NCBI GenBank assembly: GCA_951801655.1
Contig: CATONV010000010.1
Span: 1-51,854 of the forward strand
Source of the DNA: an uncultured Oscillospiraceae bacterium
GTDB taxonomy: Bacteria; Bacillota; Clostridia; Oscillospirales; Oscillospiraceae
DNA: 51,854 bases
Direction of reading: 5' to 3'
This document shows, piece after piece, positions 1-7,332 of the stretch (position 1 is the stretch's first letter; each line of letters starts with the position of its first letter). The notes beneath the pieces were generated by a model that searched no databases, had not been told where the DNA came from, and saw nothing but the letters and a program-made list of their open reading frames with translations. Made by a program: the position numbers and the translations under genes.

Positions 1-56
1 CATTGGTTATTACATTTGCCGGTGGGTTGACAGACACACGAAAAGACGGTAGGCAT

Positions 57-91
57 AAAAACCCCCGGAGAGGTCGCATCTCTCCGGGGGT
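57..91 (-). terminator. Rho-independent terminator, leftward
   Basis: An 11-bp perfect stem (62-72 with 80-90) and a 7-nt loop are flanked by A's at 57-61, so the U-tract lies on the minus transcript. It could end the leftward XRE gene (stop at 187) or a short RNA starting near 133. Confidence 0.8.
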
Positions 92-139
92 TCACCTGTG
101 AATCCTATGGACGCTTTCATTTTGTCATTGGTTAAGTCC

Positions 140-169
140 ATTATAGCACAGCCGATGAACAATATGCAA
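140..169 (-). promoter_or_regulatory. Leftward sigma-A promoter near the window edge
   Basis: On the minus strand TTGCAT (164-169) is followed after 18 bp by TATAAT (140-145), with an extended -10 TGC. Transcription would start near 133 and meet the hairpin at 57-91 about 45 nt later, so the product would be a very short RNA or an attenuated leader for a gene beyond the left edge. No gene product is visible. Confidence 0.45.
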
Positions 170-186
170 GGGTTCCGGAGAGATTT

Positions 187-432
187 TTATTCAGTTTTTT
201 TCCGTTTGTACGGCTGGGACTCATCGGTGAGTCCCAGCAGGTAGTCGGCGGAGACATTGTAATGCTCGCAGATGAGAGAAAACTTTGGCAGGGTTGTTCC
301 TTTTTTTCCATTTTCCAGATCGCTGACTTGAGGAACTGTAACCCCCAAGACCTCAGCCAGCGCAGGCTGTTTTTCACCAAAGCTTTCCCGCAATTCCCGT
401 AATCTGCGTCCAAAAAGAATTTGGTCAAACAT
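187..432 (-). CDS. XRE-family helix-turn-helix regulator (81 aa)
   Basis: Single-domain Cro/CI-type DNA-binding protein. The HTH covers roughly residues 8-62: the segment around LAEVLGVTVPQVSDLENG is the turn plus recognition helix, and the C-terminal FSLICEHYNVSADYLLGLTD is typical of the XRE fold. It starts at the ATG at 430-432 after an AAGGGG ribosome binding site (439-444 on plus) which overlaps the -35 box of the promoter for the divergent small gene at 507. This arrangement, and an inverted repeat in the shared region, suggest it represses itself and that gene. Base composition is more AT-rich than the neighbours. Targets beyond the intergenic region are unknown. A similar pair occurs at 32573-33135. 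Confidence 0.88.
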   Translation of the reverse strand: MFDQILFGRRLRELRESFGEKQPALAEVLGVTVPQVSDLENGKKGTTLPKFSLICEHYNVSADYLLGLTDESQPYKRKKTE

Positions 433-442
433 AAAAAACCCC

Positions 443-471
443 TTGACATATTAATAAATTGCTAATATAAT
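443..471 (+). promoter_or_regulatory. Consensus promoter with operator-like inverted repeat
   Basis: TTGACA (443-448), a 17-bp spacer and TATAAT (466-471): perfect sigma-A consensus driving the gene at 507. ATATTA (448-453) and TAATAT (463-468) form an inverted repeat covering the spacer and part of the -10, a likely site for the divergent XRE protein. The -35 overlaps the XRE gene's ribosome binding site on the other strand. Confidence 0.8.
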
Positions 472-506
472 AGACTTAACAAAAAGAGAATTTGGAGGGC
501 GTGTGT

Positions 507-764
507 ATGAACAGTCTTCTCTATCAAATATACAGCGGAGAATACGATTTTACTCTGGAGAGAGACAACAAGCAACAAGAACTGGACCGGAAGATATATG
601 CCGAGTGGGACAAGGGAGGGAGAATGTTCGGTGAAAAATTTATGGACCAGCTGTTCCATCTGGAGGGAAAGCGGGAAGAAATGCGGGAATTTCCCTACTT
701 CCGGAAGGGATTTCAATTAGGCGCCCGACTCATGCTGGAGGCCCTCACAGCGGCCACTGGGTGA
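507..764 (+). CDS. Small helical protein, DUF6809-like (85 aa)
   Basis: Function unknown. The protein starts MNSLLYQIYSGEYDF and ends with FRKGFQLGARLMLEAL; an N-terminal LLxxIYxGE-like motif and a C-terminal GFxLGAxLMxE helix recall the small clostridial proteins labelled DUF6809 (from memory, not searched). Charged, mostly helical, no membrane segment, no catalytic motif seen. The ATG at 507 is preferred over an upstream TTG (492) because TTGGAGGG at 491-498 is the ribosome binding site. It is driven by a perfect consensus promoter shared divergently with an XRE repressor. Its 3' end overlaps the convergent gene at 745-1422 by 20 bp. Confidence 0.75.
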   Translation: MNSLLYQIYSGEYDFTLERDNKQQELDRKIYAEWDKGGRMFGEKFMDQLFHLEGKREEMREFPYFRKGFQLGARLMLEALTAATG

Positions 765-1422
765 CCGCGCTGTACGCCGCCCGGCAGAGGTCCAGAAAGC
801 GGTCCATCCGGGGAAAGAACTCCTCTTCCACCCGCCGGGCCTCCTTGGCCTTGTCCTCTTCGCTGCCGTAGATGGTCGTATACTCTCCGCTGGTGCCCAG
901 GTACCAGCCCCCGCCGTCGCCGCCGTCTTGGAGACTGCTCAGGGCGGCGGCCGTTGTAACGGTGATCAGGTGGACTCCCTCCGCCCCGGGGCCGGGCTGA
1001 ATCTTCAGCTTTTCCCCCGGACAGGCCAGCAGGGCGTTCCGAAGCTCCAGGCTGCCCAGCACCAGCTTGGTGAAGGGGACGTTCTCCGTGCGGATAAGCC
1101 GCTTTTTGGTCACCTCCGGATATCCGAAGTCCGCCGAGTAGCCGGCGATATCGGGCACCACCTTTAACAGGTTGTTCACCCCGCCGGACAGAACCTTTTC
1201 CGCCCCGACGGTCAGCTGGTAGGGCTTACTCAAGGTGACGGGCGTCCGGGCCCGGACATGGGGGTAGGGGCCGTACCGCCCGCCGTCTTCCATAGAGATA
1301 TCTACAACCAGAGGCTTCTCCTTCCAGGTGAGAAGCAGCAGCCCATCGTCAGAATCCCGGCCTGCCAGAAACTGTCCTGCGTGCTTCTTGTGGTATTCAT
1401 AAAGACAATCGTTCCAAGACAT
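745..1422 (-). CDS. Hypothetical protein (225 aa)
   Basis: Not recognised. Soluble, mixed alpha/beta by eye, with no signal peptide or membrane segment. Features are an N-terminal MSWNDCLYEYHKKH, a GDGGGWYLG glycine run near residue 170 and an acidic/basic helical stretch (EEDKAKEARRVEEEF) near 190. It has a strong AAGGAGG ribosome binding site just before the ATG at 1420-1422 and neighbour-like codon use, which support a real gene. It follows mutL on the same strand after two hairpins (1445-1518), so co-transcription is uncertain. The 3' end overlaps the convergent small gene by 20 bp. Confidence 0.7.
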   Translation of the reverse strand: MSWNDCLYEYHKKHAGQFLAGRDSDDGLLLLTWKEKPLVVDISMEDGGRYGPYPHVRARTPVTLSKPYQLTVGAEKVLSGGVNNLLKVVPDIAGYSADFGYPEVTKKRLIRTENVPFTKLVLGSLELRNALLACPGEKLKIQPGPGAEGVHLITVTTAAALSSLQDGGDGGGWYLGTSGEYTTIYGSEEDKAKEARRVEEEFFPRMDRFLDLCRAAYSAVTQWPL

Positions 1423-1444
1423 GGAAGACCTCCTTTTCTTGCAT

Positions 1445-1518
1445 GGCGGGCCGAGTCGGCCCGCCTTACGTATGGGACCAGGTGATTGGACGGCAGGGCG
1501 CGTCGACCTCGACGCGCC
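1445..1518. repeat. Two strong hairpins between mutL and the hypothetical gene
   Basis: Two palindromes: 1445-1465 (GGCGGGCC arms) and 1497-1518 (GGCGCGTCGA arms). The second resembles one half of the GTAGGGCGCG...CGCGCC element seen at 5287 and 34729. No classic U-tract follows on the minus strand, so they may weaken rather than end transcription leaving mutL. Confidence 0.6.
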
Positions 1519-1530
1519 GCCGATTTGTTT

Positions 1531-3591
1531 TTACGCCCGCTTGAACTGCTTCTCCAGTTCCCGTTTGGTCAGCTCAATGGCCACCGGCCGGCCGTGAGGG
1601 CAGTATTTCACCTGCCCGGACATGACGACCCCGGCCACCCGTTCCATCTCCTGGGGGCTGGTATGCCACCCCCCCTTGATGGCCGCCTTGCAGGCCATGG
1701 TGTGGAGCAGCTCGTCCCGGGCGGAGGCCGGGTCGGCGGAGCCGGTAGAGAGAAGCTTCTGGGCCAGCTCCTCCAGGGCGGCGGGAATATCGGCGGCGTC
1801 CACATCGAATGGAGACTGACGCACGGCCAGGTCCTTGCCCAGCTCGTCCACCTCAAAGCCGAACTCCTCCAGCAGCTCCCGGTGGTCCAGCAGCGTGTCT
1901 CTCTCCTGGGGGGACAGCCGGCAGACGGCCGGGGTAAGAAGGGTCTGGGCCATGGGGTCGTAGCCCTCGGACTTCATCCGGTCGAAGTTCATCCTCTCGT
2001 GGGCGGCGTGCTTGTCGATGAAGTAGACCGTGTCCCCCTTCTCCACGATAATGTAGGTGTTCAGCACCTCCCCGGCGACGCGCCAGGGGAGGTCGGGAAC
2101 CCCCTCCGTCCCGCCCGAAGGCGGGCAATTCCCTCTGTCAGGGGGAGTTGTCGGCGAAGCCGACACAGGGGGTGAGACAGACTCCTTTTGAGAGGAGCCG
2201 TCAGCAGCGCAGGCGCTGACTGAGGATTGTATTTCGCCGTCAGGCGAAATGTGCGAAGCAGCCAAGTCTGCCTGTTTTACTTTGTATGGTTCTCTCTGTG
2301 AAAGGCAATCCTCCGCCCCGGTGTGCGCACTGGGGCGCCTCCTTTCCAAAGGAGGCTTTTTCCCCTGCGGCGGGACGGGAGACGGCGGCGTATAGGTGCT
2401 GTCGTGTACCCGGACCACGGTGGGGATGATCCCTGTAGAGGCCGACGCCTTCGCCGGCCCGTTTTCCAGAGGCGGACCGCTTACCGGCGGGCGGCCGAGG
2501 GCGGCCGCCCCTACATTGATGCTGAACTGATTGCCTGTCACCGTGTCCTGCTTCCGAACCCCGGCAATCTCGGTGTTTTTCAGCACCGCCCGAGGGTGGG
2601 AGGAGTCCCCCTCCAGGGCGGAGAGGACGGCGTGATACACCGCAGAGAACACGGCCCTCTCTGCGCCGAACTTCACCTCGGTCTTGGCGGGGTGGACGTT
2701 GACATCCACGGCGCTTAATTTGGTCTGCAAATGGAGGACGCAGCCGGGGAATTTGCCCACCATCTTCTGATTTTTGTAGGCCTCCTCCAGGGCGGCAGCC
2801 ATCAGAGGGGATTTCACCTGCCGGCCGTTGACAAAGAAGAACTGCCAGCTCCGGCTGGCCCGACAGCAGGCGGGCATGGAGGCGAAGCCGGTAACGGACA
2901 TATCCTCCCCAGCGGACTTCACCTCCCGAAAGCCCAGGGCCAGCTCCCGACCCAGCACGGCGTAGACGGCGCTTTTCAGCTGGCTGTCCCCCGGGGTGAG
3001 GAGCTCCTGTTTTCCGTCCCGAATAAATTTTACAGAGATTTCCGGATGTGACAGGGCCGTCCGCTGGACCACGGCGAAGACGGCGGCGCCCTCGGCGGCG
3101 TCTTTTTTCATAAACTTGAGTCTTGCGGGGGTGTTGAAGAACAGGTCCCGCACCACCATGGTGGTGCCCAAGGGACAGCCCGCCTCCTCCACCGTCCCGG
3201 GGACGCCCCCTTCCAGGGCCAGGGAGGCCCCCAGATCGGAGTCGGCGGTCCGGGTGAGTACCTCGATGCGGGACACGGCGGCAATGGCGGCCAACGCCTC
3301 GCCCCGAAAGCCCAGGGTGCCGATGGCCTCCAGGTCATACTCGGTGCGCAGCTTGCTGGTGGCGTGGCGGAGGAAGGCGGTCTTTAACTGGTCGGTCGGG
3401 ATACCCTTGCCGTCGTCGGCCACCCGGAGAAAGGTCAGCCCGCCGTGGCTGATTTCCACCGTCAGGTTGGACGCCCCGGCATCGATGGCATTTTCCATCA
3501 GCTCCTTGGCCACAGAGGCGGGCCGTTCCACCACCTCGCCGGCGGCAATCAGATCGGCCACATGGGGGTCTAATACTCGGATGTTTGGCAT
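1531..3591 (-). CDS. mutL: DNA mismatch repair protein MutL
   Basis: MutL links mismatch recognition by MutS to strand nicking and excision. The N-terminal GHKL ATPase is clear: ELMENAIDAG (residues 30-39), DDGKGI (59-64) and GTLGFRGEAL (91-100). The C-terminal dimerisation/endonuclease domain carries DKHAAHERMNFD (a variant of the metal-binding DQHAxxExxxxE motif), ACKAAIKGG and CPHGRP near the end. The start is taken at MPNIRVL (3591), the conserved family start, not the upstream ATG at 3633. At 686 aa it is longer than many MutLs because of a linker of roughly residues 335-505. Much of that linker is translated from dispersed palindromic repeats (DNA 2112-2514). It follows a DUF3592-like gene; mutS lies 20 kb away with miaB. 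Confidence 0.97.
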   Translation of the reverse strand: MPNIRVLDPHVADLIAAGEVVERPASVAKELMENAIDAGASNLTVEISHGGLTFLRVADDGKGIPTDQLKTAFLRHATSKLRTEYDLEAIGTLGFRGEALAAIAAVSRIEVLTRTADSDLGASLALEGGVPGTVEEAGCPLGTTMVVRDLFFNTPARLKFMKKDAAEGAAVFAVVQRTALSHPEISVKFIRDGKQELLTPGDSQLKSAVYAVLGRELALGFREVKSAGEDMSVTGFASMPACCRASRSWQFFFVNGRQVKSPLMAAALEEAYKNQKMVGKFPGCVLHLQTKLSAVDVNVHPAKTEVKFGAERAVFSAVYHAVLSALEGDSSHPRAVLKNTEIAGVRKQDTVTGNQFSINVGAAALGRPPVSGPPLENGPAKASASTGIIPTVVRVHDSTYTPPSPVPPQGKKPPLERRRPSAHTGAEDCLSQREPYKVKQADLAASHISPDGEIQSSVSACAADGSSQKESVSPPVSASPTTPPDRGNCPPSGGTEGVPDLPWRVAGEVLNTYIIVEKGDTVYFIDKHAAHERMNFDRMKSEGYDPMAQTLLTPAVCRLSPQERDTLLDHRELLEEFGFEVDELGKDLAVRQSPFDVDAADIPAALEELAQKLLSTGSADPASARDELLHTMACKAAIKGGWHTSPQEMERVAGVVMSGQVKYCPHGRPVAIELTKRELEKQFKRA
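2112..2175. repeat. Palindromic repeat inside mutL (linker)
   Basis: Contains CCCTCTGTCAGGGGGAG followed by TCGGCGAAGCCGACA and another G-run, i.e. nested hairpins in the style of short dispersed elements in this bacterial group (group recollection is from memory). It is translated in frame as part of the low-complexity PPVSASPTTPPDRGNCPP region of MutL. Confidence 0.5.
2182..2370. repeat. Dispersed palindromic element translated within mutL
   Basis: Shares block structure with the intergenic element at 22098-22283, in the same order: CCTTTTGA(A/G)AGG, GGATTG, ATTTCGC...GCGAAAT, TGCGAAGCA, AATCCTCCGCCCC, GTGCGC(A/G)CTGGGGC, then CCTCCTTT..AAAGGAGGC. Here it is in frame in the linker (MutL residues about 408-470). 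Reading the same frame in the intergenic copy gives a closely similar peptide (RRGPSAHAGAEDC versus RRRPSAHTGAEDC). Confidence 0.85.
2487..2514. repeat. GTAGGGGCGG-family half element within mutL
   Basis: The minus strand reads GTAGGGGCGGCCGCCCTCGG..., the same family as the intergenic copy at 11369-11435. In frame it encodes VGAAALGRPP, MutL residues about 359-369. Confidence 0.7.
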
Positions 3592-3619
3592 AGATGTTCT
3601 CTCTTTCGTGAAACGGGCT

Positions 3620-3646
3620 GTAGGGGCGCACAATGTAAGTCCCTAC
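3620..3646. repeat. Short GTAGGGGCG element overlapping a stop codon
   Basis: Arms GTAGGGGCGCA and its approximate complement ending CCCTAC. On the minus strand the TAG of GTAGGG (3643-3645) is the stop codon of the membrane protein gene ending here. Confidence 0.6.
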
Positions 3647-4158
3647 GCCGAAACTGCATATTCCAGTGATTTCGGGTCCACCCAGGCCTGTCCGGGCCTC
3701 TCCGGATCCAGAAAAATTTTCACTTTCTGCCCCGTCGGCTGGGTCCACAGGAAGGTGCTGCGAACTGTATAGGTCTGTCCCTCGTAGCGGTACTGACACA
3801 GAACGGTCCAGGGGTGGCGCTGGCGAGTGCCAACGCTACCGTAGCTGACGGTGATATGACAGGTGGTTTTAAGAATCTGACCCTGTACCGGAAAACCGCC
3901 GCAGCGCAGCCACTCCCGTCGGCGGCCCTGAAACTGGGCGATCAACATGCAGGGCGCGGCGGCCAACAGCAGCAGCAGTCCCGTCACCCCCAGCATCCAC
4001 GGCTCCCCGCTGCGCATGGGGATGGTGATGATGCATCCCAGCCCAAAAATCAGCAGGAAGACGAAGGACAACCCGGACAGCACAATGGTGACAAGCTCCA
4101 GCCGGCTGGCCGGGCGGCGCAGGTCCATGAAGTAGTGGGTGTGAAAGTACACGGTCAA
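3643..4158 (-). CDS. Membrane protein, DUF3592-like (171 aa)
   Basis: Function unknown. Two hydrophobic segments, around residues 23-46 and 56-74, are followed by a soluble domain with a CGGFPVQGQILKT strand, a CQYRYEGQTYTV strand and a KVKIFLDPERPGQAWVDP ending. This two-helix-plus-beta layout is typical of DUF3592 proteins, in which the beta part reads (y)eY.v.G..y. (family recollection). Its stop codon lies in a dispersed repeat. It precedes mutL by about 50 bp on the same strand and probably shares its transcript. A promoter is visible at 4203-4231. Confidence 0.7.
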   Translation of the reverse strand: MTVYFHTHYFMDLRRPASRLELVTIVLSGLSFVFLLIFGLGCIITIPMRSGEPWMLGVTGLLLLLAAAPCMLIAQFQGRRREWLRCGGFPVQGQILKTTCHITVSYGSVGTRQRHPWTVLCQYRYEGQTYTVRSTFLWTQPTGQKVKIFLDPERPGQAWVDPKSLEYAVSA

Positions 4159-4202
4159 TCCCTCCTGGCCCGCCCGGGTGACGAGATATCATCCTTACTG
4201 TC

Positions 4203-4231
4203 ATTGTAGCAGATTCCAGGTAGGCGGTCAA
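4203..4231 (-). promoter_or_regulatory. Promoter for the membrane protein-mutL unit
   Basis: On the minus strand TTGACC (4226-4231), a 17-bp spacer with TGC before the -10, and TACAAT (4203-4208), 45 bp upstream of the start at 4158. Confidence 0.7.
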
Positions 4232-4300
4232 GCGGACCCGACGCAGGACGCAAGGGTCTTCAGGGCGCCTTTGAGGGGCGGCCTGCGGCGGCGAGGGCCG

Positions 4301-4335
4301 AAAAACCCCGGATACCTGCTCCAAGGTATCCGGGG
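4301..4335 (-). terminator. Rho-independent terminator, leftward
   Basis: A 12-bp perfect stem (4306-4317 with 4324-4335) and a 6-nt loop; A5 at 4301-4305 gives U5 on the minus transcript. It is placed to stop transcription from the tadA side, although it lies 320 bp beyond tadA. Confidence 0.85.
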
Positions 4336-4656
4336 CTCTTCGTTGAAAAAGAGGATTAAAATGAAACGAACTGTCTCTTGCAAAGTCTATAATAACGGAA
4401 AGATATTAACAAATCCAACGCCATTTGTTACAAAAGGATTAAATCGCCTAAAAAATTTCCAGAGAGAAGAGAGACTTTTGGCATTTTTGGACATATTCCC
4501 AAAGACTTGGCAAAAAGGAGGAAAGGCCAACGGAGCGACCCGTCAGCCTTTCAAAAAATGGAGGATAGAATGAAAAGATGTTCTTGCCTTGCGAGTATGA
4601 GTATAGACAAAAGATTTTACAAAAGTTCTTGCAAGATGTTACAAAAGATTTAAATA
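4336..4656. other. AT-rich island with two tiny SD-led reading frames
   Basis: This gap is strikingly AT-rich against its surroundings. On the plus strand a 70-codon frame (4361-4573, MKRTVSCKVYNN start, GAGG upstream) overlaps by ATGA a 27-codon frame (4570-4653, MKRCSCLASM start, GGAGG at 4560-4564). ACAAAAG recurs, with TGTTACAAAAGGATTAAAT near 4427 echoed by TGTTACAAAAGATTTAAAT at 4637-4655, and TCTTGCAAGA (4627-4636) is a perfect palindrome. A hairpin with AAAGGC/GCCTTT arms lies near 4523-4552. Neither peptide is recognised. It may be a mobile-element remnant, a leader RNA or an untranslated tail of tadA. Coding status is unproven. Confidence 0.35.
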
Positions 4657-5100
4657 TTATCGTAAACTTTGAAAAAATGCCTGGAGGACTGCCTCACACG
4701 CCGTTTTCAGCGGCCCCTGATAAATGCGGGGGCGGTGGTTGAAGCTCTCCTCAAATAGGTTGAGAACCGACCCGCAGCACCCGGCCTTGTCGTCCTTCGC
4801 GCCATAGCGGATCTCCTCGATCCGGGCGTTGATGATGGCCCCGGCGCACATGGGACAGGGTTCCAGGGTGACGTAGAGGGTGCAGCCGTGGAGACGCCAG
4901 CTGTCCAGACGGGCGCAGGCCTCCCGGATGGCCTCTACCTCGGCGTGGGCGGTGGCGTCGCTGTCCGCCTCCCGGCGGTTGCGGCCCCGGCCGATGATCT
5001 CCCCGTCCCTGACAATGACGCACCCCACCGGCACGTCGCCGTCGGCCACCGCTTCCCGGGCCAGACGCAGGGCCTCTGCCATGAAATATTCGTGGTTCAT
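4657..5100 (-). CDS. tadA: tRNA-specific adenosine deaminase TadA
   Basis: Converts A34 to inosine in tRNA-Arg(ACG), allowing wobble decoding. The zinc-dependent deaminase signature is complete: HAEVEAI (His ligand and catalytic Glu) and PCPMCAGAI (two Cys ligands), preceded by GDVPVGCVIV. The start is set at MNHEYFMAEAL (5100), giving 147 aa, the normal length; the longer upstream frame is a different gene. Its ATG overlaps the TGA of the DUF4177-like gene (ATGA), so the two are probably translationally coupled. Confidence 0.96.
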   Translation of the reverse strand: MNHEYFMAEALRLAREAVADGDVPVGCVIVRDGEIIGRGRNRREADSDATAHAEVEAIREACARLDSWRLHGCTLYVTLEPCPMCAGAIINARIEEIRYGAKDDKAGCCGSVLNLFEESFNHRPRIYQGPLKTACEAVLQAFFQSLR

Positions 5101-5267
5101 GCTTCGATTTCCCGCATAAAGATGATTACATCGTTGCCCCACGTACAGAACTGCCAGCCCTCCCGGCCCAGCTCGTTCCACCGCTCCTCTGCTTCCCGGA
5201 CCTTTTTCTTCCAGTCAAAGCCAAGCGTCGTTTTAACCTCAATCATTTTGTACTCATATTTTTTCAT
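5097..5267 (-). CDS. DUF4177-like small protein (56 aa)
   Basis: A short gene missed by length cut-offs. The product begins MKKYEYKMIEVKTTLGFDWK and continues with a basic helix and a LGREGWQFCTWGNDVIIFMRE end. The KYEYK start plus LGxEGW motif is the pattern of DUF4177 (family recognised from memory; function unknown). The ATG is at 5265-5267. The stop TGA (5097-5099) overlaps the tadA ATG by the ATGA arrangement, so it is the first gene of a two-gene unit with tadA. No strong ribosome binding site was seen. Confidence 0.75.
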   Translation of the reverse strand: MKKYEYKMIEVKTTLGFDWKKKVREAEERWNELGREGWQFCTWGNDVIIFMREIEA

Positions 5268-5286
5268 CCTGTATACCGTCCTTTCC

Positions 5287-5360
5287 GTAGGGCGTGACGA
5301 CCCGGCACGCCGTAATCAGAACAACTTTGGACGCGGCGCGCCGGGGTCGTCGCGCCCTAC
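5287..5360. repeat. Palindromic GTAGGGCG element
   Basis: Left arm GTAGGGCGTGACGACCCGGC and right arm ending GGGTCGTCGCGCCCTAC are inverted around about 25 nt. Same subfamily as 34729-34808. It lies in the divergent region between the DUF4177/tadA pair and mnmG. Confidence 0.8.
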
Positions 5361-5395
5361 ACAGTATACCGCGGCAGCGGGATTTCCGCAACCCC

Positions 5396-5424
5396 TTGCC
5401 CCGAAGAGCAAACCGTGATACAAT
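5396..5424 (+). promoter_or_regulatory. mnmG promoter
   Basis: TTGCCC (5396-5401), 17-bp spacer, TACAAT (5419-5424); start codon 33 bp downstream with AGGGGAG as ribosome binding site. Confidence 0.65.
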
Positions 5425-5456
5425 ACACGGCGAATCCATCCAGGGGAGAGCCGCCT

Positions 5457-7328
5457 ATGAAGACCTACTACGCCGGACAATTTGATATCGCCGTCATCGG
5501 GGCGGGCCACGCGGGCATCGAGGCCGCCCTGGCCGCCGCCCGGATGGGGATGAAAACCCTGTGCTTTACCGTCAATCTGGACGCGGTGGGCAATATGCCC
5601 TGCAACCCGGCCATCGGGGGCACGGGAAAGGGCCACCTGGTCCGGGAGCTGGACGCCCTGGGGGGCGAGATGGCCAAGGCAGCCGACAAGGTCTGTATCC
5701 AGTACCGGCTGCTCAACCGGAGCAAGGGTCCCGCCGTGTGGTCCCTCCGGGCCCAGGCCGACCGCCGGGAGTATCAAAAGGTGATGAAGCACACCCTGGA
5801 GAAGCAGGAGAACCTGTGGGTAAAGCAGGCGGAAATTGTGGACATCCTCACCGAAGACGGCGCCGTGTCCGGGGTGGTCACCCATACCGGGGCGGTGTAT
5901 CAGGTGAGGGCCGCCGTCGTCGCCACTGGCACCCACCTGGGGGGCCGCATCGTGGTGGGGGAGGTGGTCCGGGACTCCGGCCCCGACGGTCTGTCCGCCG
6001 CCCTGGCCCTGACGGACAGCCTGAAGCGGCTGGGCCTGTCCATCCGCCGGTTTAAGACAGGCACGCCGCCCCGAGTCAACCGCCGGTCGGTGGATTTCTC
6101 CAAGATGGACCTCCAGGAGGGAGATGGGGACGGTCCGGCCTTCTCCTTTCAGACGGAGACGCCCCCGGAGAACCGGGCGGTGTGTTATCTCACCTATACC
6201 AACGAAGAGACACACAAGATTATCCGGGCCAATCTGGACCGCTCTCCCCTCTATGACGGCACCATCGAGGGGATTGGCCCCCGCTACTGCCCCTCCATTG
6301 AGACCAAGGTGGAGAGATTTCCGGATAAGGAGCGCCACCAGCTGTTCGTCGAGCCCATGGGGCTGGACACCGAGGAGCTGTACATCCAGGGGTTCTCCTC
6401 CTCCCTGCCAGAGGAGGTGCAGATCCAGATGCTCCACACCATCCCCGGCCTGGAGAACGCCGAGATGACCCGCTGTGCCTACGCCATCGAGTACGACTGC
6501 GTGGACCCCACCGGGCTGGAGGCCACCCTGGAGACCAAGGCCGTCTCCGGCCTGTACGGGGCGGGGCAGTTTAACGGCTCCTCCGGGTATGAGGAGGCCG
6601 CCGTCCAGGGCTTCGTGGCCGGGGTGAACGCCGCCCTGAAAATATTGGGAAAGCCGCCCCTCATTCTCCGCCGGGATCAGGGGTACATCGGGGTTCTCAT
6701 TGACGATCTGGTTACCAAGGGCACCAACGAGCCCTACCGCATGATGACTTCCCGCACCGAGTACCGCCTGCTCCACCGCCAGGACAACGCCGACCGGCGG
6801 CTGACTGCCATCGGCTATGAATTGGGGCTGGTGTCCCGGGAACAATATGACAGGGTGCAGGAAAAATACGCCGCCGTGGACCGGGAGGTCCGCCGTCTGG
6901 AGCACACCGGCACGCCGCCCACTCCGGAGCTGGCCGCTCTGCTGGAGGCCCGGGGGGAGCCCCCCGTGAAGGACGGGGCCCGGCTGTCCGATCTGCTCCG
7001 CCGGCCACGGCTGTCCTACGACGACCTGGCCCCCTTCGACCCCAACCGGCCCGCCCTGGATCCGGCGGTGGACAGCGAGGTGGAGATTACCATCAAGTAC
7101 GCTGGCTACATCGACCGCCAGCTGCGCCAGGTGGAGCAGGTGTGCCGGTTGGAGGAGAGACACATGCCCGAGGACATTGACTACCTGGCCATTGAGGGCC
7201 TGCGCCTGGAGGCCCGGCAGAAGCTGGCCGCCGTCCGCCCCAAAAATCTGGGCCAGGCCGGGCGGGTGTCCGGAGTGTCCCCGGCGGACGTGGCGGTGCT
7301 GATGGTGTATTTGAAGCAGCGGGAATGA
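5457..7328 (+). CDS. mnmG: tRNA uridine 5-carboxymethylaminomethyl modification enzyme MnmG
   Basis: With MnmE it installs the cmnm5 group at wobble U34 of several tRNAs, using FAD, NADH and methylene-THF. The FAD dinucleotide-binding motif [17 protein letters not shown] is near residue 12. The family motifs [33 protein letters not shown] (both given here in part as recognised in the translation) and the C-terminal [20 protein letters not shown] follow in order. The start is at ATG 5457 (MKTYYAGQF), with AGGGGAG upstream, rather than ATG 5415. Its 623 aa is the usual length. mnmE and rsmG, often its neighbours, are absent here. Confidence 0.97.
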   Translation: MKTYYAGQFDIAVIGAGHAGIEAALAAARMGMKTLCFTVNLDAVGNMPCNPAIGGTGKGHLVRELDALGGEMAKAADKVCIQYRLLNRSKGPAVWSLRAQADRREYQKVMKHTLEKQENLWVKQAEIVDILTEDGAVSGVVTHTGAVYQVRAAVVATGTHLGGRIVVGEVVRDSGPDGLSAALALTDSLKRLGLSIRRFKTGTPPRVNRRSVDFSKMDLQEGDGDGPAFSFQTETPPENRAVCYLTYTNEETHKIIRANLDRSPLYDGTIEGIGPRYCPSIETKVERFPDKERHQLFVEPMGLDTEELYIQGFSSSLPEEVQIQMLHTIPGLENAEMTRCAYAIEYDCVDPTGLEATLETKAVSGLYGAGQFNGSSGYEEAAVQGFVAGVNAALKILGKPPLILRRDQGYIGVLIDDLVTKGTNEPYRMMTSRTEYRLLHRQDNADRRLTAIGYELGLVSREQYDRVQEKYAAVDREVRRLEHTGTPPTPELAALLEARGEPPVKDGARLSDLLRRPRLSYDDLAPFDPNRPALDPAVDSEVEITIKYAGYIDRQLRQVEQVCRLEERHMPEDIDYLAIEGLRLEARQKLAAVRPKNLGQAGRVSGVSPADVAVLMVYLKQRE

Positions 7329-7332
7329 CAGA

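Noticed and set aside
5316-7163. 615-codon minus-strand frame opposite mnmG
   Set aside because: Antisense shadow of a highly conserved gene, beginning inside its coding region.
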